Notes: a model not told the origin generated them from the letters alone. A stretch of DNA of 56,104 nucleotides from Chloroflexota bacterium (GCA_024223125.1 JAAEOP010000732.1:1-56104); one strand, 5' to 3'. Positions 18,311-27,522 are shown, counted from the stretch's first letter. Numbers and translations are program-made.

Positions 18311-18715
18311 TTGTCTGCTGAAAAACCCCGTTCCGAACTTTACAGCCGGGTAAAAAGTTTTCAATATGCGTTTGAAGGCTGGTGGTATGTCCTGCGTACA
18401 CAGCATAATGCCTGGATTCATGCTCTCATTACCATCATCATCGCCGGCATGGCCTGGTGGCTGCGGCTGCCCCGCCAGGAGTGGGCCATTCTCATTTTAA
18501 CTTTCATGGTCGTGTGGATGGCCGAGTTTATAAATACCGCTTTGGAAGTATTGGTAGACATCGCCGCCCCCGACTATCATCCCCTGGCCAAAGTAGCTAA
18601 AGATGTTGCCGCTGCGGCCGTCCTCGTCGGCGCGCTAGGCGCCATTGTCATTGGTCTACTCTTGCTTGGGCCGCCATTGTGGGGAGAAGTCTGCAAGTTG
18701 CAAGTGTGCAAGTAG
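18311..18715 (+). CDS. dgkA: Diacylglycerol kinase / undecaprenol kinase (DgkA family)
   Basis: 134 residues starting at TTG 18311. Three membrane helices, with the catalytic signature AEFINTALEVLVD (residues ~76-88) between the second and third. Gram-positive-type members phosphorylate undecaprenol, recycling the carrier used by the sugar transferase class of enzymes. The last ten residues (GEVCKLQVCK) and the stop codon are encoded by a TGCAAGT simple repeat that continues downstream, so the natural C-terminus was probably shorter. Confidence 0.92.
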   Translation: MSAEKPRSELYSRVKSFQYAFEGWWYVLRTQHNAWIHALITIIIAGMAWWLRLPRQEWAILILTFMVVWMAEFINTALEVLVDIAAPDYHPLAKVAKDVAAAAVLVGALGAIVIGLLLLGPPLWGEVCKLQVCK

Positions 18716-18756
18716 CAAGTAGCAAGTATGCAAGTCGAACAGTTATCCGTCGTCCG

Positions 18757-19776
18757 TCATCCCCGCAAAAGATTACTAATAAAAAACCACAAATTCGCCG
18801 GCCGTTCAGCTAAACGGCGCACAAAATAAGAATACCAGGCAGTGCCGTAGGGAATGTACACCCGCATCTGATACCCCTGGGCGACCAACGTTTCTTGCAG
18901 TTCGCGCCGGATACCGTACAACATTTGGAACTCAAAAGCGGCCGCAGGAACATCATTTTTGCGGGCATACTCAATCGTGGCCTCAATCATCTTCTCATCG
19001 TGGGTAGCAAAGCCAACGTACATGCCATTTTGCCGCGCTTCTGGACTGAGCATTGTTTGCATCAAGTTGATGTAGGCCGCATCAGTGTCCGCTTTTTCGG
19101 GATAGGCCACGCTGGCCGGTTCGGCATAAGCTCCTTTGCACAAACGCACCCAGGCGCCTGCGGCCGCCAGTTGAGCCACATCTTTTTCCGTGCGATACAA
19201 ATAGGACTGTACCACGATACCAACATGACGGCCGTAACCATCCTCATCACGCAGTCGCTGGTAAAGTCGTAGTGTCGTGTCAACTGTGCCGCTATCTTCC
19301 ATATCAATACGAATTTTATTGTCTGTCTGGCGGGCACGTTCTAGCAAAATTTTGAGGTTGCCATAAAGAACTTCCTCTCCCAATTGCAAGCCAAGCTGGC
19401 TGGGTTTGATGGAAACATTGGCATTGACCCCGTTTTGGTGAATGCTGTCGAGTAAACGCAATATTTCTTCACGAGCCACATCAGCTTCGGCCGCAGTGTG
19501 GACATGTTCGCCTAAAAAGTTAAGGGTTGCGCTAAAGCCAGCCTGATTCTGGCTGCGGGTGATGTGTATGACATCAGCGACAGTTTCCCCGGCAATGAAG
19601 CGGCTGGCCACCCGACGGGCAGGCGGTAAATGGGTGACAAGGGTTTTGGCCCACACGGCCGTAGACAAATAAAGCAAAACAATCCGCAGCCACACCTCGC
19701 CAAACCAGTAAAGCAGTCCGACCAGGATCAGGAAACCAGCAATAATTAGTGGGGAAATGGGAGTTTTTTTTGACAT
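18757..19776 (-). CDS. Proline dehydrogenase with N-terminal membrane segments
   Basis: 339 residues from ATG 19776 (AGGA 8 bases upstream; the frame continues to 19899 without support). The monofunctional PRODH barrel is clear from SRFIAGETVADVI, ATLNFLGEHV, VSIKPSQLGLQLG, RIDMEDSG and the C-terminal YGTAWYSYFVRRLAERPAN that contributes to proline and FAD binding. It oxidises proline to pyrroline-5-carboxylate. Residues about 8-42 are strongly hydrophobic, predicting a membrane anchor, which would place electron delivery directly at the quinone pool. No P5C dehydrogenase gene is next to it. Confidence 0.9.
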   Translation of the reverse strand: MSKKTPISPLIIAGFLILVGLLYWFGEVWLRIVLLYLSTAVWAKTLVTHLPPARRVASRFIAGETVADVIHITRSQNQAGFSATLNFLGEHVHTAAEADVAREEILRLLDSIHQNGVNANVSIKPSQLGLQLGEEVLYGNLKILLERARQTDNKIRIDMEDSGTVDTTLRLYQRLRDEDGYGRHVGIVVQSYLYRTEKDVAQLAAAGAWVRLCKGAYAEPASVAYPEKADTDAAYINLMQTMLSPEARQNGMYVGFATHDEKMIEATIEYARKNDVPAAAFEFQMLYGIRRELQETLVAQGYQMRVYIPYGTAWYSYFVRRLAERPANLWFFISNLLRG

Positions 19777-19865
19777 GTGACTGTCCTGTAATCGGACATC
19801 CTTGTCCGATGCCCAAACAAGGATGTTCGGGCTACAAATCCTTGTAAATAATGGGTGGCAGTAAG

Positions 19866-19903
19866 TAGGTGGTGGATGGTACAAGTTACCATTCACCACC
19901 CAT
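19866..19903. repeat. Palindromic repeat GGTGGTGGATGGT
   Basis: TAGGTGGTGGATGGT faces ACCATTCACCACCCATC across a seven-base loop, one mismatch in the core stem. It lies in the gap between the divergent proline dehydrogenase and histidine kinase genes. Confidence 0.65.
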
Positions 19904-19940
19904 CAGCCACAAATTCAAATTGTATCCGTTAACAAGAATG

Positions 19941-19969
19941 TTGCCATATTTTTAGATAGTCAATATGAT
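19941..19969 (+). promoter_or_regulatory. Promoter of the histidine kinase gene
   Basis: TTGCCA (19941-19946), 17 bases, TATGAT (19964-19969), each one base from consensus. It lies 49 bases before ATG 20019. Confidence 0.65.
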
Positions 19970-20018
19970 AAATCTATAAAGGTACTTTTGATAAAAATGA
20001 ACGATAGGATTAGAAACG

Positions 20019-22208
20019 ATGTCACAATTATCTGCTGATATGGCCGACGGCCGTGAACAGGATTACAAGCAGCTATTTGAAAAAGTTACGGTCGCCCAAC
20101 AGCAACAGCTTCATCTTTCCAAAATGCTGCAAAAAGTAGGCGCATTGCTAACCACCAGCCTGACATTAAACCAGGTCTACGAAAAAATATTTGATTACCT
20201 GGCCGAAATTATCAAATATGATTCTGTGACTCTATATCTGGCCGACAAACCCGCAGGCGACATGATTCTAGTTGCTTCTCGTGGCTTCGCAGATCCGGCT
20301 GAAACGGATGAAAAAGTCAAAATATATGAGAAAAAATGGTTGCAGTGTATACCCATGCCCCCTAATTGGGCTGTCATTGCCGATACCCATCATGATTCCA
20401 CCCGGGACATTATGTCCTTGCATCAGATAGTGCGTTCCTGGGTTGGGGCAGCGCTGTTAATAAAAGGTCGCTTGATTGGGGTGTTGAATGTGGCTAGCAA
20501 CTTGCCTAACCAGTATGATGCCACCCAGGCAGAAACGGTCGCCGCTTTTGCTAATCAAGCTGCTGTCGCTATTGAAAATGCCCGTTTGCATAAACAGGTG
20601 CTAGAGCAGGCCAATGCGCTGGCTATTTTACACAAGGTAACGATGGGCACGGCCGTGACCATGTCCGAAGAGAAGCTGCTGCAAACCACCACCCAAATGA
20701 CTGCCGAGCACCTCTATGCCGATGTTTTCGGATTTATTATGATCGATCCCCAAAGTGGACAGTTGAAGCCATTTCCCTCATTTCATGGCGTGCCAAAATC
20801 TTTTCTGAAACCCATCGTTCCCTATGAAAGTTTGGCCGGTTTAGTAGCTCAAACAAGCACAATCATTGTCACCGCTGATGTGAGCCAGGAACCACTCTAC
20901 ACCGCCGGTATGCCCATCCCCGGTATACGTTCTGTGGTAATGGTTCCTCTGAAAATTAAAGAGACAGTGATTGGCATATTAGATGTGGAAAGTTTGCAGC
21001 CAAACGCATTTACAGAAAAAGACGCCCGCTTTTTGGCCACTTTAGCCAGCAATGTAGCGGCAGCTATTGAACGTGCCCGCTTGTATGAAGCCTCATTGTC
21101 ACAGGCAGATTTGTTAGCCGAACAGGTATCCCAGCAAACGGCCGCCCTCCAAACAGAACGAGACCGTACCATAGCGATATTAGAAGGGGCCGGTGAAGGT
21201 ATTGTACTGACAGATACGGCCGCGACAATTCTATACGCCAATCCGGCTATGGAGCATATGAGCGGCTACGGCCGTGCTGAACTGCTAGGCCACAAAGCAC
21301 ACATTCTAGGAGACAGTCAGGCCAAACTCACCTTCAAGAAATTATGGGCTACTGTGCGCAGCAATGAACGCTGGTCAGGCGAATTCCTAAACCAGCGCCA
21401 GGATGGAACCTTATACCCCATCACCCTCACCATAACCCCCATCTGTGACGAAACCAGCGCCATAACAGGGTACGTTAGTGTCCATGCCGATATCAGCTGC
21501 TTAAAAGAGGTTGACCAATTAAAAGCAGAATTTGTCTCCAACGTAACCCATGAACTTCGTACCCCGCTCACCAACATCAAAACCTATGTATCCTTACTGG
21601 AACGCGGCCGTCCAGAAAACTTCCCCCGCTACTTCCAGGTTTTGCACCAGGAAACAGAACGACTCAACCAGCTCATTCAAGATTTGCTGGATATTTCCCA
21701 TCTCGATGCCGAATTTACCATCGCTCCGGAAACAGTGACAGATATTGTGAGCGTCCTTCAGGAAATCAAGGAGTTTTTTGCAACCAGACTAGCCCAAAAA
21801 GGACACTCATTACAAATTTTACGCCCCCAATCTCAATCACCGGTAACCCAGATTGGAAACGCCCATTTGAAGCAAGTCTTGACAAATATTATCGAGAATG
21901 CGATTCTCTATTCTCCGCCAGACAGCACAATTTTTGTTGAAGGGTTTAAGATGACACACAAAGATAAAATGATGTCTTGTATTAAAGTGCAAGACGAAGG
22001 GGGAGGTATTTCAGAAGAGGAGCAGACCCGACTGTTTGAGCGGTTTTTTAGAGGCACACAAGCACGAGAATTGAATGTGCCCGGTTCTGGTTTGGGTCTG
22101 GCCACAGCCCGAAAAATTATTGAACAGTACAGTGGTCTGATTGAAGTTGAATCGGTACCAGGACAGGGAACCTGCATTTCTATATGGCTGCCAATCGCTG
22201 AAGTATGA
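20019..22208 (+). CDS. Hybrid-input sensor histidine kinase (GAF-GAF-PAS-HisKA-HATPase)
   Basis: 729 residues without membrane segments, so a cytoplasmic sensor. Two GAF domains (~45-195 and ~215-365), a short coiled coil, one PAS domain (~388-500), a HisKA dimerisation helix with phospho-acceptor His511 in SNVTHELRTPLTN, and a HATPase domain with NIIENAI, DEGGGISEEE and GSGLGLATARK. It would autophosphorylate in response to an unknown small ligand or redox signal. No response regulator gene is adjacent; the nearest are single receiver domains at 40.7 and 42.3 kb. Confidence 0.93.
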   Translation: MSQLSADMADGREQDYKQLFEKVTVAQQQQLHLSKMLQKVGALLTTSLTLNQVYEKIFDYLAEIIKYDSVTLYLADKPAGDMILVASRGFADPAETDEKVKIYEKKWLQCIPMPPNWAVIADTHHDSTRDIMSLHQIVRSWVGAALLIKGRLIGVLNVASNLPNQYDATQAETVAAFANQAAVAIENARLHKQVLEQANALAILHKVTMGTAVTMSEEKLLQTTTQMTAEHLYADVFGFIMIDPQSGQLKPFPSFHGVPKSFLKPIVPYESLAGLVAQTSTIIVTADVSQEPLYTAGMPIPGIRSVVMVPLKIKETVIGILDVESLQPNAFTEKDARFLATLASNVAAAIERARLYEASLSQADLLAEQVSQQTAALQTERDRTIAILEGAGEGIVLTDTAATILYANPAMEHMSGYGRAELLGHKAHILGDSQAKLTFKKLWATVRSNERWSGEFLNQRQDGTLYPITLTITPICDETSAITGYVSVHADISCLKEVDQLKAEFVSNVTHELRTPLTNIKTYVSLLERGRPENFPRYFQVLHQETERLNQLIQDLLDISHLDAEFTIAPETVTDIVSVLQEIKEFFATRLAQKGHSLQILRPQSQSPVTQIGNAHLKQVLTNIIENAILYSPPDSTIFVEGFKMTHKDKMMSCIKVQDEGGGISEEEQTRLFERFFRGTQARELNVPGSGLGLATARKIIEQYSGLIEVESVPGQGTCISIWLPIAEV

Positions 22209-22248
22209 TGACTACACATGTCGAGAAACACCTATATAGTTACGAAGC

Positions 22249-22875
22249 ATGATGTCAAATCTACGCCTGCCTTATTCCTTTTTTGCCCGTCCGGCCTGCG
22301 AAGTAGCCCAGGCTTTGTTGGGACAGGTTTTGGTACGGCCGTTTAACGGCCGTACCCTCTCCGGCATCATCGTAGAAACAGAAGCATACTGCGACAGCGC
22401 CGAACCAGACCTGGCCTGCCACGGCGACCGGGCCAACGGCGGCCAACCAACCCCGCGCACCCAGGTCATGTTTGGCCCCGCCGGGCACGCCTATGTCTAC
22501 TTTACATACGGAGTACATTGGATGTTTAACATCGTCACCGGGCAGCCAGGAGAGGCCAATGCGGTTTTGCTGCGTGCCTTGCAACCAGTAGATGGCGTAG
22601 AATGGATGGCCGAAAATCGAGGTGGACGGCCGTACCCCCAACTCACCAACGGCCCCGGCAAACTGGCGCAAGCGTTTGTCATAGATAAATCCCTAAACGG
22701 AGCCAACCTTTGCGCTCCAAACGGGGTTATATGGATTGGCTCCGCCCCGGCATTAGAACCAAAACAGATAAACAGCGGCCCCCGTGTGGGACTAGGCAAA
22801 ACACCAGAACCCTGGTTTTCCATACCCTGGCGCTATTGGATTAAAGACAATTCATTTGTATCAAAATATAGATAG
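22249..22875 (+). CDS. 3-methyladenine DNA glycosylase (Mpg/AAG family)
   Basis: 208 residues, usual length. Core motifs: GIIVETEAYCDSAEPDLACH with the catalytic Glu, the Tyr-rich GHAYVYFTYGVHWMFNIVT and AVLLRALQPVDG. The enzyme removes alkylated purines to begin base excision repair. Two ATGs are adjacent (22249 and 22252); either may be used. The stop codon touches a 15-bp palindrome. Confidence 0.93.
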   Translation: MMSNLRLPYSFFARPACEVAQALLGQVLVRPFNGRTLSGIIVETEAYCDSAEPDLACHGDRANGGQPTPRTQVMFGPAGHAYVYFTYGVHWMFNIVTGQPGEANAVLLRALQPVDGVEWMAENRGGRPYPQLTNGPGKLAQAFVIDKSLNGANLCAPNGVIWIGSAPALEPKQINSGPRVGLGKTPEPWFSIPWRYWIKDNSFVSKYR

Positions 22876-22913
22876 TGGTTGGTGGCTGGCGGCTAGTACC
22901 AGCCACCAACCAC
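22875..22913. repeat. Palindromic repeat GTGGTTGGTGGCTGG
   Basis: GTGGTTGGTGGCTGG (22875-22889), nine-base loop, CCAGCCACCAACCAC (22899-22913), a perfect 15-pair hairpin. Its first G is the last base of the mpg stop codon. It may act as a factor-dependent terminator before fabI. Confidence 0.85.
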
Positions 22914-22932
22914 CTTATTACAAGGAGAACAC

Positions 22933-23724
22933 ATGAAATTACTCGAAGGGAAAAAGGCGCTTGTTTTTGGTATTGCTAATAAAAATTCCATCGCCTGGGG
23001 AATTGCCCAGACACTGCATGAACACGGGGCCGAGCTTGGTTTTAGTTACGGCTTTCCTGTTTTAGAGAAACGGGTACGGCCGTTAGCCGCCCAGCTTGGT
23101 GTGGAATTTGTAGAAGAGTGCAACATTGAAGACGACGACCAAATTGCCGTCACCTTCCAAAAAGCGGCCGACCATTTTGGCCAGATTGACATCCTTATTC
23201 ACTCGCTGGCCCATGCCAAACGAGAAGATTTAGACGGCCGTTTTATAGATACCAGCCGCGATGGATTCCAACTAGCCATGGATGTCAGCGTCTACAGCCT
23301 AGTCGCTCTTTCCTGCGCCGCCGCTCCTCTGATGACAAACGGCGGCTCCATTTTGTGCATGACCTATTACGGCGCCGCCAAAGTCATTCCCCACTACAAC
23401 GTGATGGGGGTAGCCAAAGCGGCTCTGGAAGCCAGCACCCGTTACCTAGCCGCCGATTTAGGTCCCGACAATATCCGCGTCAACGCTATTTCGGCCGGGC
23501 CAATTAAAACCTTGTCGGCCGCCGGCATTGCCGGCTTCCGCAAAATGCTGCGCTACACAGAAGAACGCACCCCCCTGCGTCGTAATGTAGACCAGATTGA
23601 AGTCGGCCAGACAGCCCTCTGGTTATGCAGCAATCTCAGCAGCGGCGTGACCGGTGAAATCATTTACGTAGATGCCGGGTATCACATCTTAGGCATGCCC
23701 GAACCACCAGAAAAGTGGGAATAA
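22933..23724 (+). CDS. fabI: Enoyl-[acyl-carrier-protein] reductase FabI
   Basis: 263 residues, short-chain dehydrogenase fold. [20 protein letters not shown] is the FabI-type dinucleotide-binding start. The catalytic Tyr-x6-Lys is [12 protein letters not shown], and [13 protein letters not shown] is the typical loop after it. FabI reduces the enoyl-ACP double bond in each round of fatty acid synthesis. AAGGAG lies 7 bases before the ATG. No other fab genes are near. Confidence 0.95.
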   Translation: MKLLEGKKALVFGIANKNSIAWGIAQTLHEHGAELGFSYGFPVLEKRVRPLAAQLGVEFVEECNIEDDDQIAVTFQKAADHFGQIDILIHSLAHAKREDLDGRFIDTSRDGFQLAMDVSVYSLVALSCAAAPLMTNGGSILCMTYYGAAKVIPHYNVMGVAKAALEASTRYLAADLGPDNIRVNAISAGPIKTLSAAGIAGFRKMLRYTEERTPLRRNVDQIEVGQTALWLCSNLSSGVTGEIIYVDAGYHILGMPEPPEKWE

Positions 23725-23792
23725 GGAGACGTGCAGTAAGACGACCCGTAATAAGTATTCCCTAAACTAAACAGTTAGAAGCACACTGGTGC

Positions 23793-23820
23793 TTGACACA
23801 TTTAACCGATTCGCTATACT
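23793..23820 (+). promoter_or_regulatory. Promoter of the metK transcript
   Basis: TTGACA (23793-23798), 16 bases, TATACT (23815-23820). The expected start near 23827 gives a ~200-base leader that contains the complete SAM-I riboswitch. Confidence 0.8.
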
Positions 23821-23860
23821 CGCTCATCGTAATCACCTAAATGTGTTACAAATTCACAAT

Positions 23861-23954
23861 CTTATCAGGAGCAGTGGAGGGACCGGCCCGTTGAAACTGC
23901 AGCAACCCCCATTAGGGAAGGTGCTAACTCCGGCAGCCGTGGCTGATAGATAAG
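23861..23954 (+). promoter_or_regulatory. SAM-I (S-box) riboswitch aptamer
   Basis: CTTATC (23861-23866) and GATAAG (23949-23954) form P1. Between them lie the conserved S-box blocks GTGGAGGGACCGGCCC, GAAAC-GCAGCAACC and GGTGCTAA-TCCGGCAG. It binds S-adenosylmethionine and would turn metK off when SAM is plentiful. The 3' side of P1 is shared with an antiterminator: AAGGGG (23952-23957) can pair with CCTCTT (23978-23983) of the terminator, stacked on the small hairpin around ACTG/CAGT (23960-23972). Confidence 0.95.
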
Positions 23955-23974
23955 GGGATACTGCTAGACAGTGT

Positions 23975-24006
23975 AAGCCTCTTGCAAAGCCAAGAGGCTT
24001 TTTTTT
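23975..24006 (+). terminator. Riboswitch expression-platform terminator
   Basis: AAGCCTCTTG (23975-23984), loop CAAAGC, CAAGAGGCTT (23991-24000), then six further T (24001-24006). It forms when SAM holds P1 closed; otherwise the antiterminator takes its 5' arm. Confidence 0.95.
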
Positions 24007-24029
24007 ATTTATTTTGGAGGTACAAAATA

Positions 24030-25262
24030 ATGCTCAATTTTATGACAGCTCCCAGCTTGCTGTTTACATCAGAATCTGTAACCGAGGGTCATCCCGACAA
24101 AATGTGTGATCAAATTAGCGACGCCGTTTTGGATGCCATCATGGAACAAGACCCCCATGCCCGGGTAGCCTGCGAAACGGCCGTAAAAACCGGCTTCGTC
24201 ATGCTGCTCGGCGAAATCACCACTACCGCTTTTGTCAACATGGATGAATTGGTGCGTAAGGTGGTTAACGAAATTGGCTTTGATGACAGCGATAAAGGCT
24301 TTGATGGCAACACCTGTGCCGTTCAGGTAGCGGTTGCTTCCCAAAGCTCCGATATTGCCCAGGGCGTGAACCACGCTTTGGAATATCGCAATCAGAACGG
24401 TTCGGCCGCAGAAGCAGAAATCGAAGCGTTAGGCGCCGGCGACCAGGGAATGATGTTTGGCTTTGCTTGCAACGAAACAGACACACTCATGCCCCTGCCC
24501 ATTGATCTGGCCCACCTGCTTACCCGCCGCCTGACCGAAGTACGCCGCAATGGCACATTGCCCTGGGTACGCCCCGATGGCAAAGCTCAAGTCACCGTAG
24601 AGTACAGCTTTGGCAAACCGAAACGGGTGGCAACTGTCCTCGTCAGCACCCAACATGCGCCCGATGTGGACAACGAGACCATTCGTCAGGGCATTATTGA
24701 CCATGTGATCACCCCCATCATTCCCGAAGCGTTGGTAGATGATGAGTTGCGTATCTTTGTGAACCCCACCGGACGTTTTGTGGTTGGTGGCCCGATGGGT
24801 GACGCGGGTTTAACCGGCCGTAAAATTATTGTAGACACCTATGGCGGCATGGGTCGTCATGGGGGCGGCGCGTTCAGCGGTAAAGATTGCACCAAAGTAG
24901 ACCGCAGCGCCGCTTACGCCGCTCGTTGGGTCGCCAAAAATCTGGTCGCGGCCGGATTAGCTGACCGTTGTGAAGTGCAGTTGGCATATGCGATTGGGGT
25001 AGCACGGCCGTTAAGCGTCAATGTAGAAACCTTTGGCACAAGTGGCTACTCCTCTGAACAGCTCGTGTACTTGATTGAAGATCATTTTGATCTACGTCCA
25101 GGGGCTATTATTCGTGACCTGGATTTGCGCCGCCCCATTTACCGGCAAACAGCCGCTTATGGACATTTCGGCCGTCACGATATTGACCTGCCCTGGGAAA
25201 ACACAGATCGGGCTGAAATTTTACGAGAAGCGGCAGCCAGATTTACGGCCGTGCCTGCTTAA
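24030..25262 (+). CDS. metK: S-adenosylmethionine synthetase
   Basis: 410 residues from ATG 24030, with GGAGG 9 bases upstream; the frame runs up to 23982 but that part lies within the terminator. Motifs: [17 protein letters not shown] at the start, [12 protein letters not shown], and [20 protein letters not shown], the phosphate-binding signature. It makes SAM from methionine and ATP, with Mg2+ and K+. Regulated by the SAM-I riboswitch in its leader, a negative feedback loop. Confidence 0.98.
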   Translation: MLNFMTAPSLLFTSESVTEGHPDKMCDQISDAVLDAIMEQDPHARVACETAVKTGFVMLLGEITTTAFVNMDELVRKVVNEIGFDDSDKGFDGNTCAVQVAVASQSSDIAQGVNHALEYRNQNGSAAEAEIEALGAGDQGMMFGFACNETDTLMPLPIDLAHLLTRRLTEVRRNGTLPWVRPDGKAQVTVEYSFGKPKRVATVLVSTQHAPDVDNETIRQGIIDHVITPIIPEALVDDELRIFVNPTGRFVVGGPMGDAGLTGRKIIVDTYGGMGRHGGGAFSGKDCTKVDRSAAYAARWVAKNLVAAGLADRCEVQLAYAIGVARPLSVNVETFGTSGYSSEQLVYLIEDHFDLRPGAIIRDLDLRRPIYRQTAAYGHFGRHDIDLPWENTDRAEILREAAARFTAVPA

Positions 25263-25268
25263 ATCTTC

Positions 25269-25297
25269 TTGACGGAGATTGCTGCCTGAGTTAGAAT
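25269..25297 (+). promoter_or_regulatory. Promoter of ffh-rpsP operon
   Basis: TTGACG (25269-25274), 17 bases, TAGAAT (25292-25297). The predicted start is near 25304, leaving a leader of about 93 bases before ffh that contains the hairpin at 25345. Confidence 0.65.
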
Positions 25298-25344
25298 CTT
25301 GCGTCTTGTAAAAAAGGCAAAACAATTTTAGTTTTACAGTTAGA

Positions 25345-25382
25345 CAACGGGTTTGATGGATGCCATCAACCCGTTGCTTTTT
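25345..25382 (+). terminator. Intrinsic terminator-like hairpin just upstream of ffh
   Basis: CAACGGGTT-GATGG (25345-25360, one bulged base) pairs with CCATC-AACCCGTTG (25363-25376), followed by CTTTTTC. It ends 15 bases before the ffh start. It may terminate metK readthrough, but it also lies downstream of the ffh promoter, so it could attenuate ffh. Confidence 0.8.
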
Positions 25383-25396
25383 CGTAAGGTGTACCA

Positions 25397-26737
25397 TTGT
25401 TTGAATCATTAGGTAATCGTCTGCAAACAGTTTTTGATGGCTTGCAGCGACACGGCAAATTAACGGAAGCAGACGTAGATAAAGCGATGCGTGAAGTGCG
25501 TCTTGCTTTGTTAGAAGCAGATGTTAACTACAAAGTTGTCAAAGATTTTGTCGGCCGTGTGCGCGAACGGGCTGTGGGTCAAGAGGTGATGCGTAGTCTC
25601 TCTCCCGGCCAACAAGTGGTCAAGATTGTTCATGAAGAATTGATTACCACGCTCGGTGAACCGGGTCGTTTGAACTTGGGGATGCAGTCTCCAGCTATCA
25701 TTATGCTAGTAGGGCTACAAGGCGCAGGTAAAACGACAATGGCCGGTAAGCTGGCGCTTTATTTAAGAAAACAAGGGCGACGGCCGTTAATGGTTGGGGC
25801 TGATGTTTACCGTCCGGCAGCCATCACCCAGCTACAAACATTAGGCCGTCAGCTAGATATTCCGGTTTATGATGAAGGTCCCGAAGCCAATCCCGTAACG
25901 GTGTGTGCGAACGGTGTCGCCCGTGCCAAAAAAGAGGGGTTGACAACGGTTATTTTGGATACGGCCGGCCGCTTGAACATTGACACCATGATGATGGACG
26001 AAATCAAATCCATCAAAAAAGCGACCAATCCGGTTGAGATTCTGCTGGTAGCAGATGCCATGACCGGTCAAGAAGCGGTACGGGTAGCCACAGATTTTAA
26101 TGAAGCGGTACAAATTACCGGCCTCATCATGACCAAAGTAGACGGTGATGCACGCGGTGGAGCTTCTATCTCCATGCGTGAAGTCACCGGGGTTCCCATT
26201 AAATTTTTGGGAACCGGCGAAAAGCTCAACGCTATTGAACTGTTCCACCCAGACCGGTTGGCAAACCGAATTTTGGGAATGGGAGACGTTCTAACACTCA
26301 TTGAAAAAGCCCAAACGGAAATGGACCAGGAAGCAGCGGCTGAAGCTGGCGAACGGCTGATGTCGGGTGAATTTAACCTGGAAGATTTCCTGAAACAGAT
26401 GCAGCAAATAAAGAAGTTGGGGCCGCTGGGGTCGCTGATGGAAATGATGCCCGGCATGAATAAGATGACGCAAGGCGTAGACTTGAGCAATGCGGAACAG
26501 GATTTGAAACGGATTGAAGCGATTATTCAATCCATGACGCCAAAAGAGCGGTGTAACCCAAAGATTTTGAAGGCCAAACGCAAACGCCGTGTTGCCGCCG
26601 GATCAGGCACAACTGTGCAGGAAGTGAACTTGCTGTTGAAGCAGTTCCGTGAAATGCAAAAGATGATGAAACAGTTGCGTACAGGTCGGGGGCGAGGTCT
26701 GGCGAGTTTGTTAGGCGGCCGGATTCCAGGTTTATAA
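25397..26737 (+). CDS. ffh: Signal recognition particle protein Ffh (SRP54)
   Basis: 446 residues from TTG 25397, with AAGGT upstream. N domain (1-95), then the G domain with the P-loop GLQGAGKTTMAGKLA, the GADVYRPAAITQL region, DTAGRL and TKVDGDARGGA. The M domain (~300-446) is methionine-rich and holds the RNA-binding signature SMTPKERCNP-ILKAK-GSGT. It binds signal sequences and SRP RNA and delivers nascent membrane proteins to FtsY. First gene of an operon with rpsP, khpA and rimM. Confidence 0.97.
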   Translation: MFESLGNRLQTVFDGLQRHGKLTEADVDKAMREVRLALLEADVNYKVVKDFVGRVRERAVGQEVMRSLSPGQQVVKIVHEELITTLGEPGRLNLGMQSPAIIMLVGLQGAGKTTMAGKLALYLRKQGRRPLMVGADVYRPAAITQLQTLGRQLDIPVYDEGPEANPVTVCANGVARAKKEGLTTVILDTAGRLNIDTMMMDEIKSIKKATNPVEILLVADAMTGQEAVRVATDFNEAVQITGLIMTKVDGDARGGASISMREVTGVPIKFLGTGEKLNAIELFHPDRLANRILGMGDVLTLIEKAQTEMDQEAAAEAGERLMSGEFNLEDFLKQMQQIKKLGPLGSLMEMMPGMNKMTQGVDLSNAEQDLKRIEAIIQSMTPKERCNPKILKAKRKRRVAAGSGTTVQEVNLLLKQFREMQKMMKQLRTGRGRGLASLLGGRIPGL

Positions 26738-26766
26738 ATTAAGAGATTGGAGAATAAAGAAGCATT

Positions 26767-27516
26767 ATGGTTAAAATTCGTTTAACACGAACTGGTAAGA
26801 AAAAGCAGGCAAGCTATCGAGTGGTGGTGACAGATAAAGATGCGAAGCGAGACGGCCGTATCGTGGAACGCATCGGTTATTACAACCCCCTCCCCGACCC
26901 GATTGAGTATCGCATTGAGGAAAGTCGCGCTTTATATTGGCTAAGTGTCGGCGCGCAGCCAACTGATGCGGTACGTCGTTTGCTGGAAAAACAAGGGACT
27001 ATCGGCCGTTTGCAGCGCCTCCATGCCGGTGAATCTTTGACAACATTGGTCGCTGAATATGAAGGCGTACCGGTTGAGGAAGAAGCGGCCGCAGAAGCCG
27101 AAGCTGAAATTGAAGCCGAGGTTGAAGAAGCTGTTGCCGTGATCGCTGTAGCCACAGCCGTTGCCGAAGCCGAAATTGAAGCGGCCGCAGAAGCCAAAGC
27201 TGAAGAAGCCGTTGAGACGGTCGCTGTAGCCACTGCCGTAACTGAAGCCAAAATGGAAGCGGCCGTAGAAATCGAAGCTGAAGAAGCCGTTGAGACGGCC
27301 GCTGTAGCCACTGCCGTAACTGAAGCCAAAATGGAAGCGGCCGTAGAAATCGAAGCTGAATTGGAAGCTGAGGTTGACGAAGCTGTTGAAGTGGCTGCTG
27401 CCGCTGCAGTTGTCGCCGAAACCGAAATGGAAGCGGCCGTAGAAATCGAAGCTGAAATTGAAGAATCTGCTGAAGCGGCCGCGGAAGCCGACGATTCAGA
27501 CACAGAAAGCGAGTAA
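26767..27516 (+). CDS. rpsP: 30S ribosomal protein S16 with ~150-residue acidic repeat tail
   Basis: 249 residues, about three times the family length. Residues 1-85 are a normal S16 ([44 protein letters not shown]). From about residue 99 the chain is almost only Glu, Ala, Val, Ile and Thr, with two near-identical 26-residue repeats (27202-27279 and 27280-27357) containing [15 protein letters not shown]. There is no internal stop or frameshift and the next gene follows at 6 bases, so the tail is translated as far as the sequence shows. Helical propensity is high. Its role is unknown. Confidence 0.93.
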   Translation: MVKIRLTRTGKKKQASYRVVVTDKDAKRDGRIVERIGYYNPLPDPIEYRIEESRALYWLSVGAQPTDAVRRLLEKQGTIGRLQRLHAGESLTTLVAEYEGVPVEEEAAAEAEAEIEAEVEEAVAVIAVATAVAEAEIEAAAEAKAEEAVETVAVATAVTEAKMEAAVEIEAEEAVETAAVATAVTEAKMEAAVEIEAELEAEVDEAVEVAAAAAVVAETEMEAAVEIEAEIEESAEAAAEADDSDTESE

Positions 27517-27522
27517 ACGATC

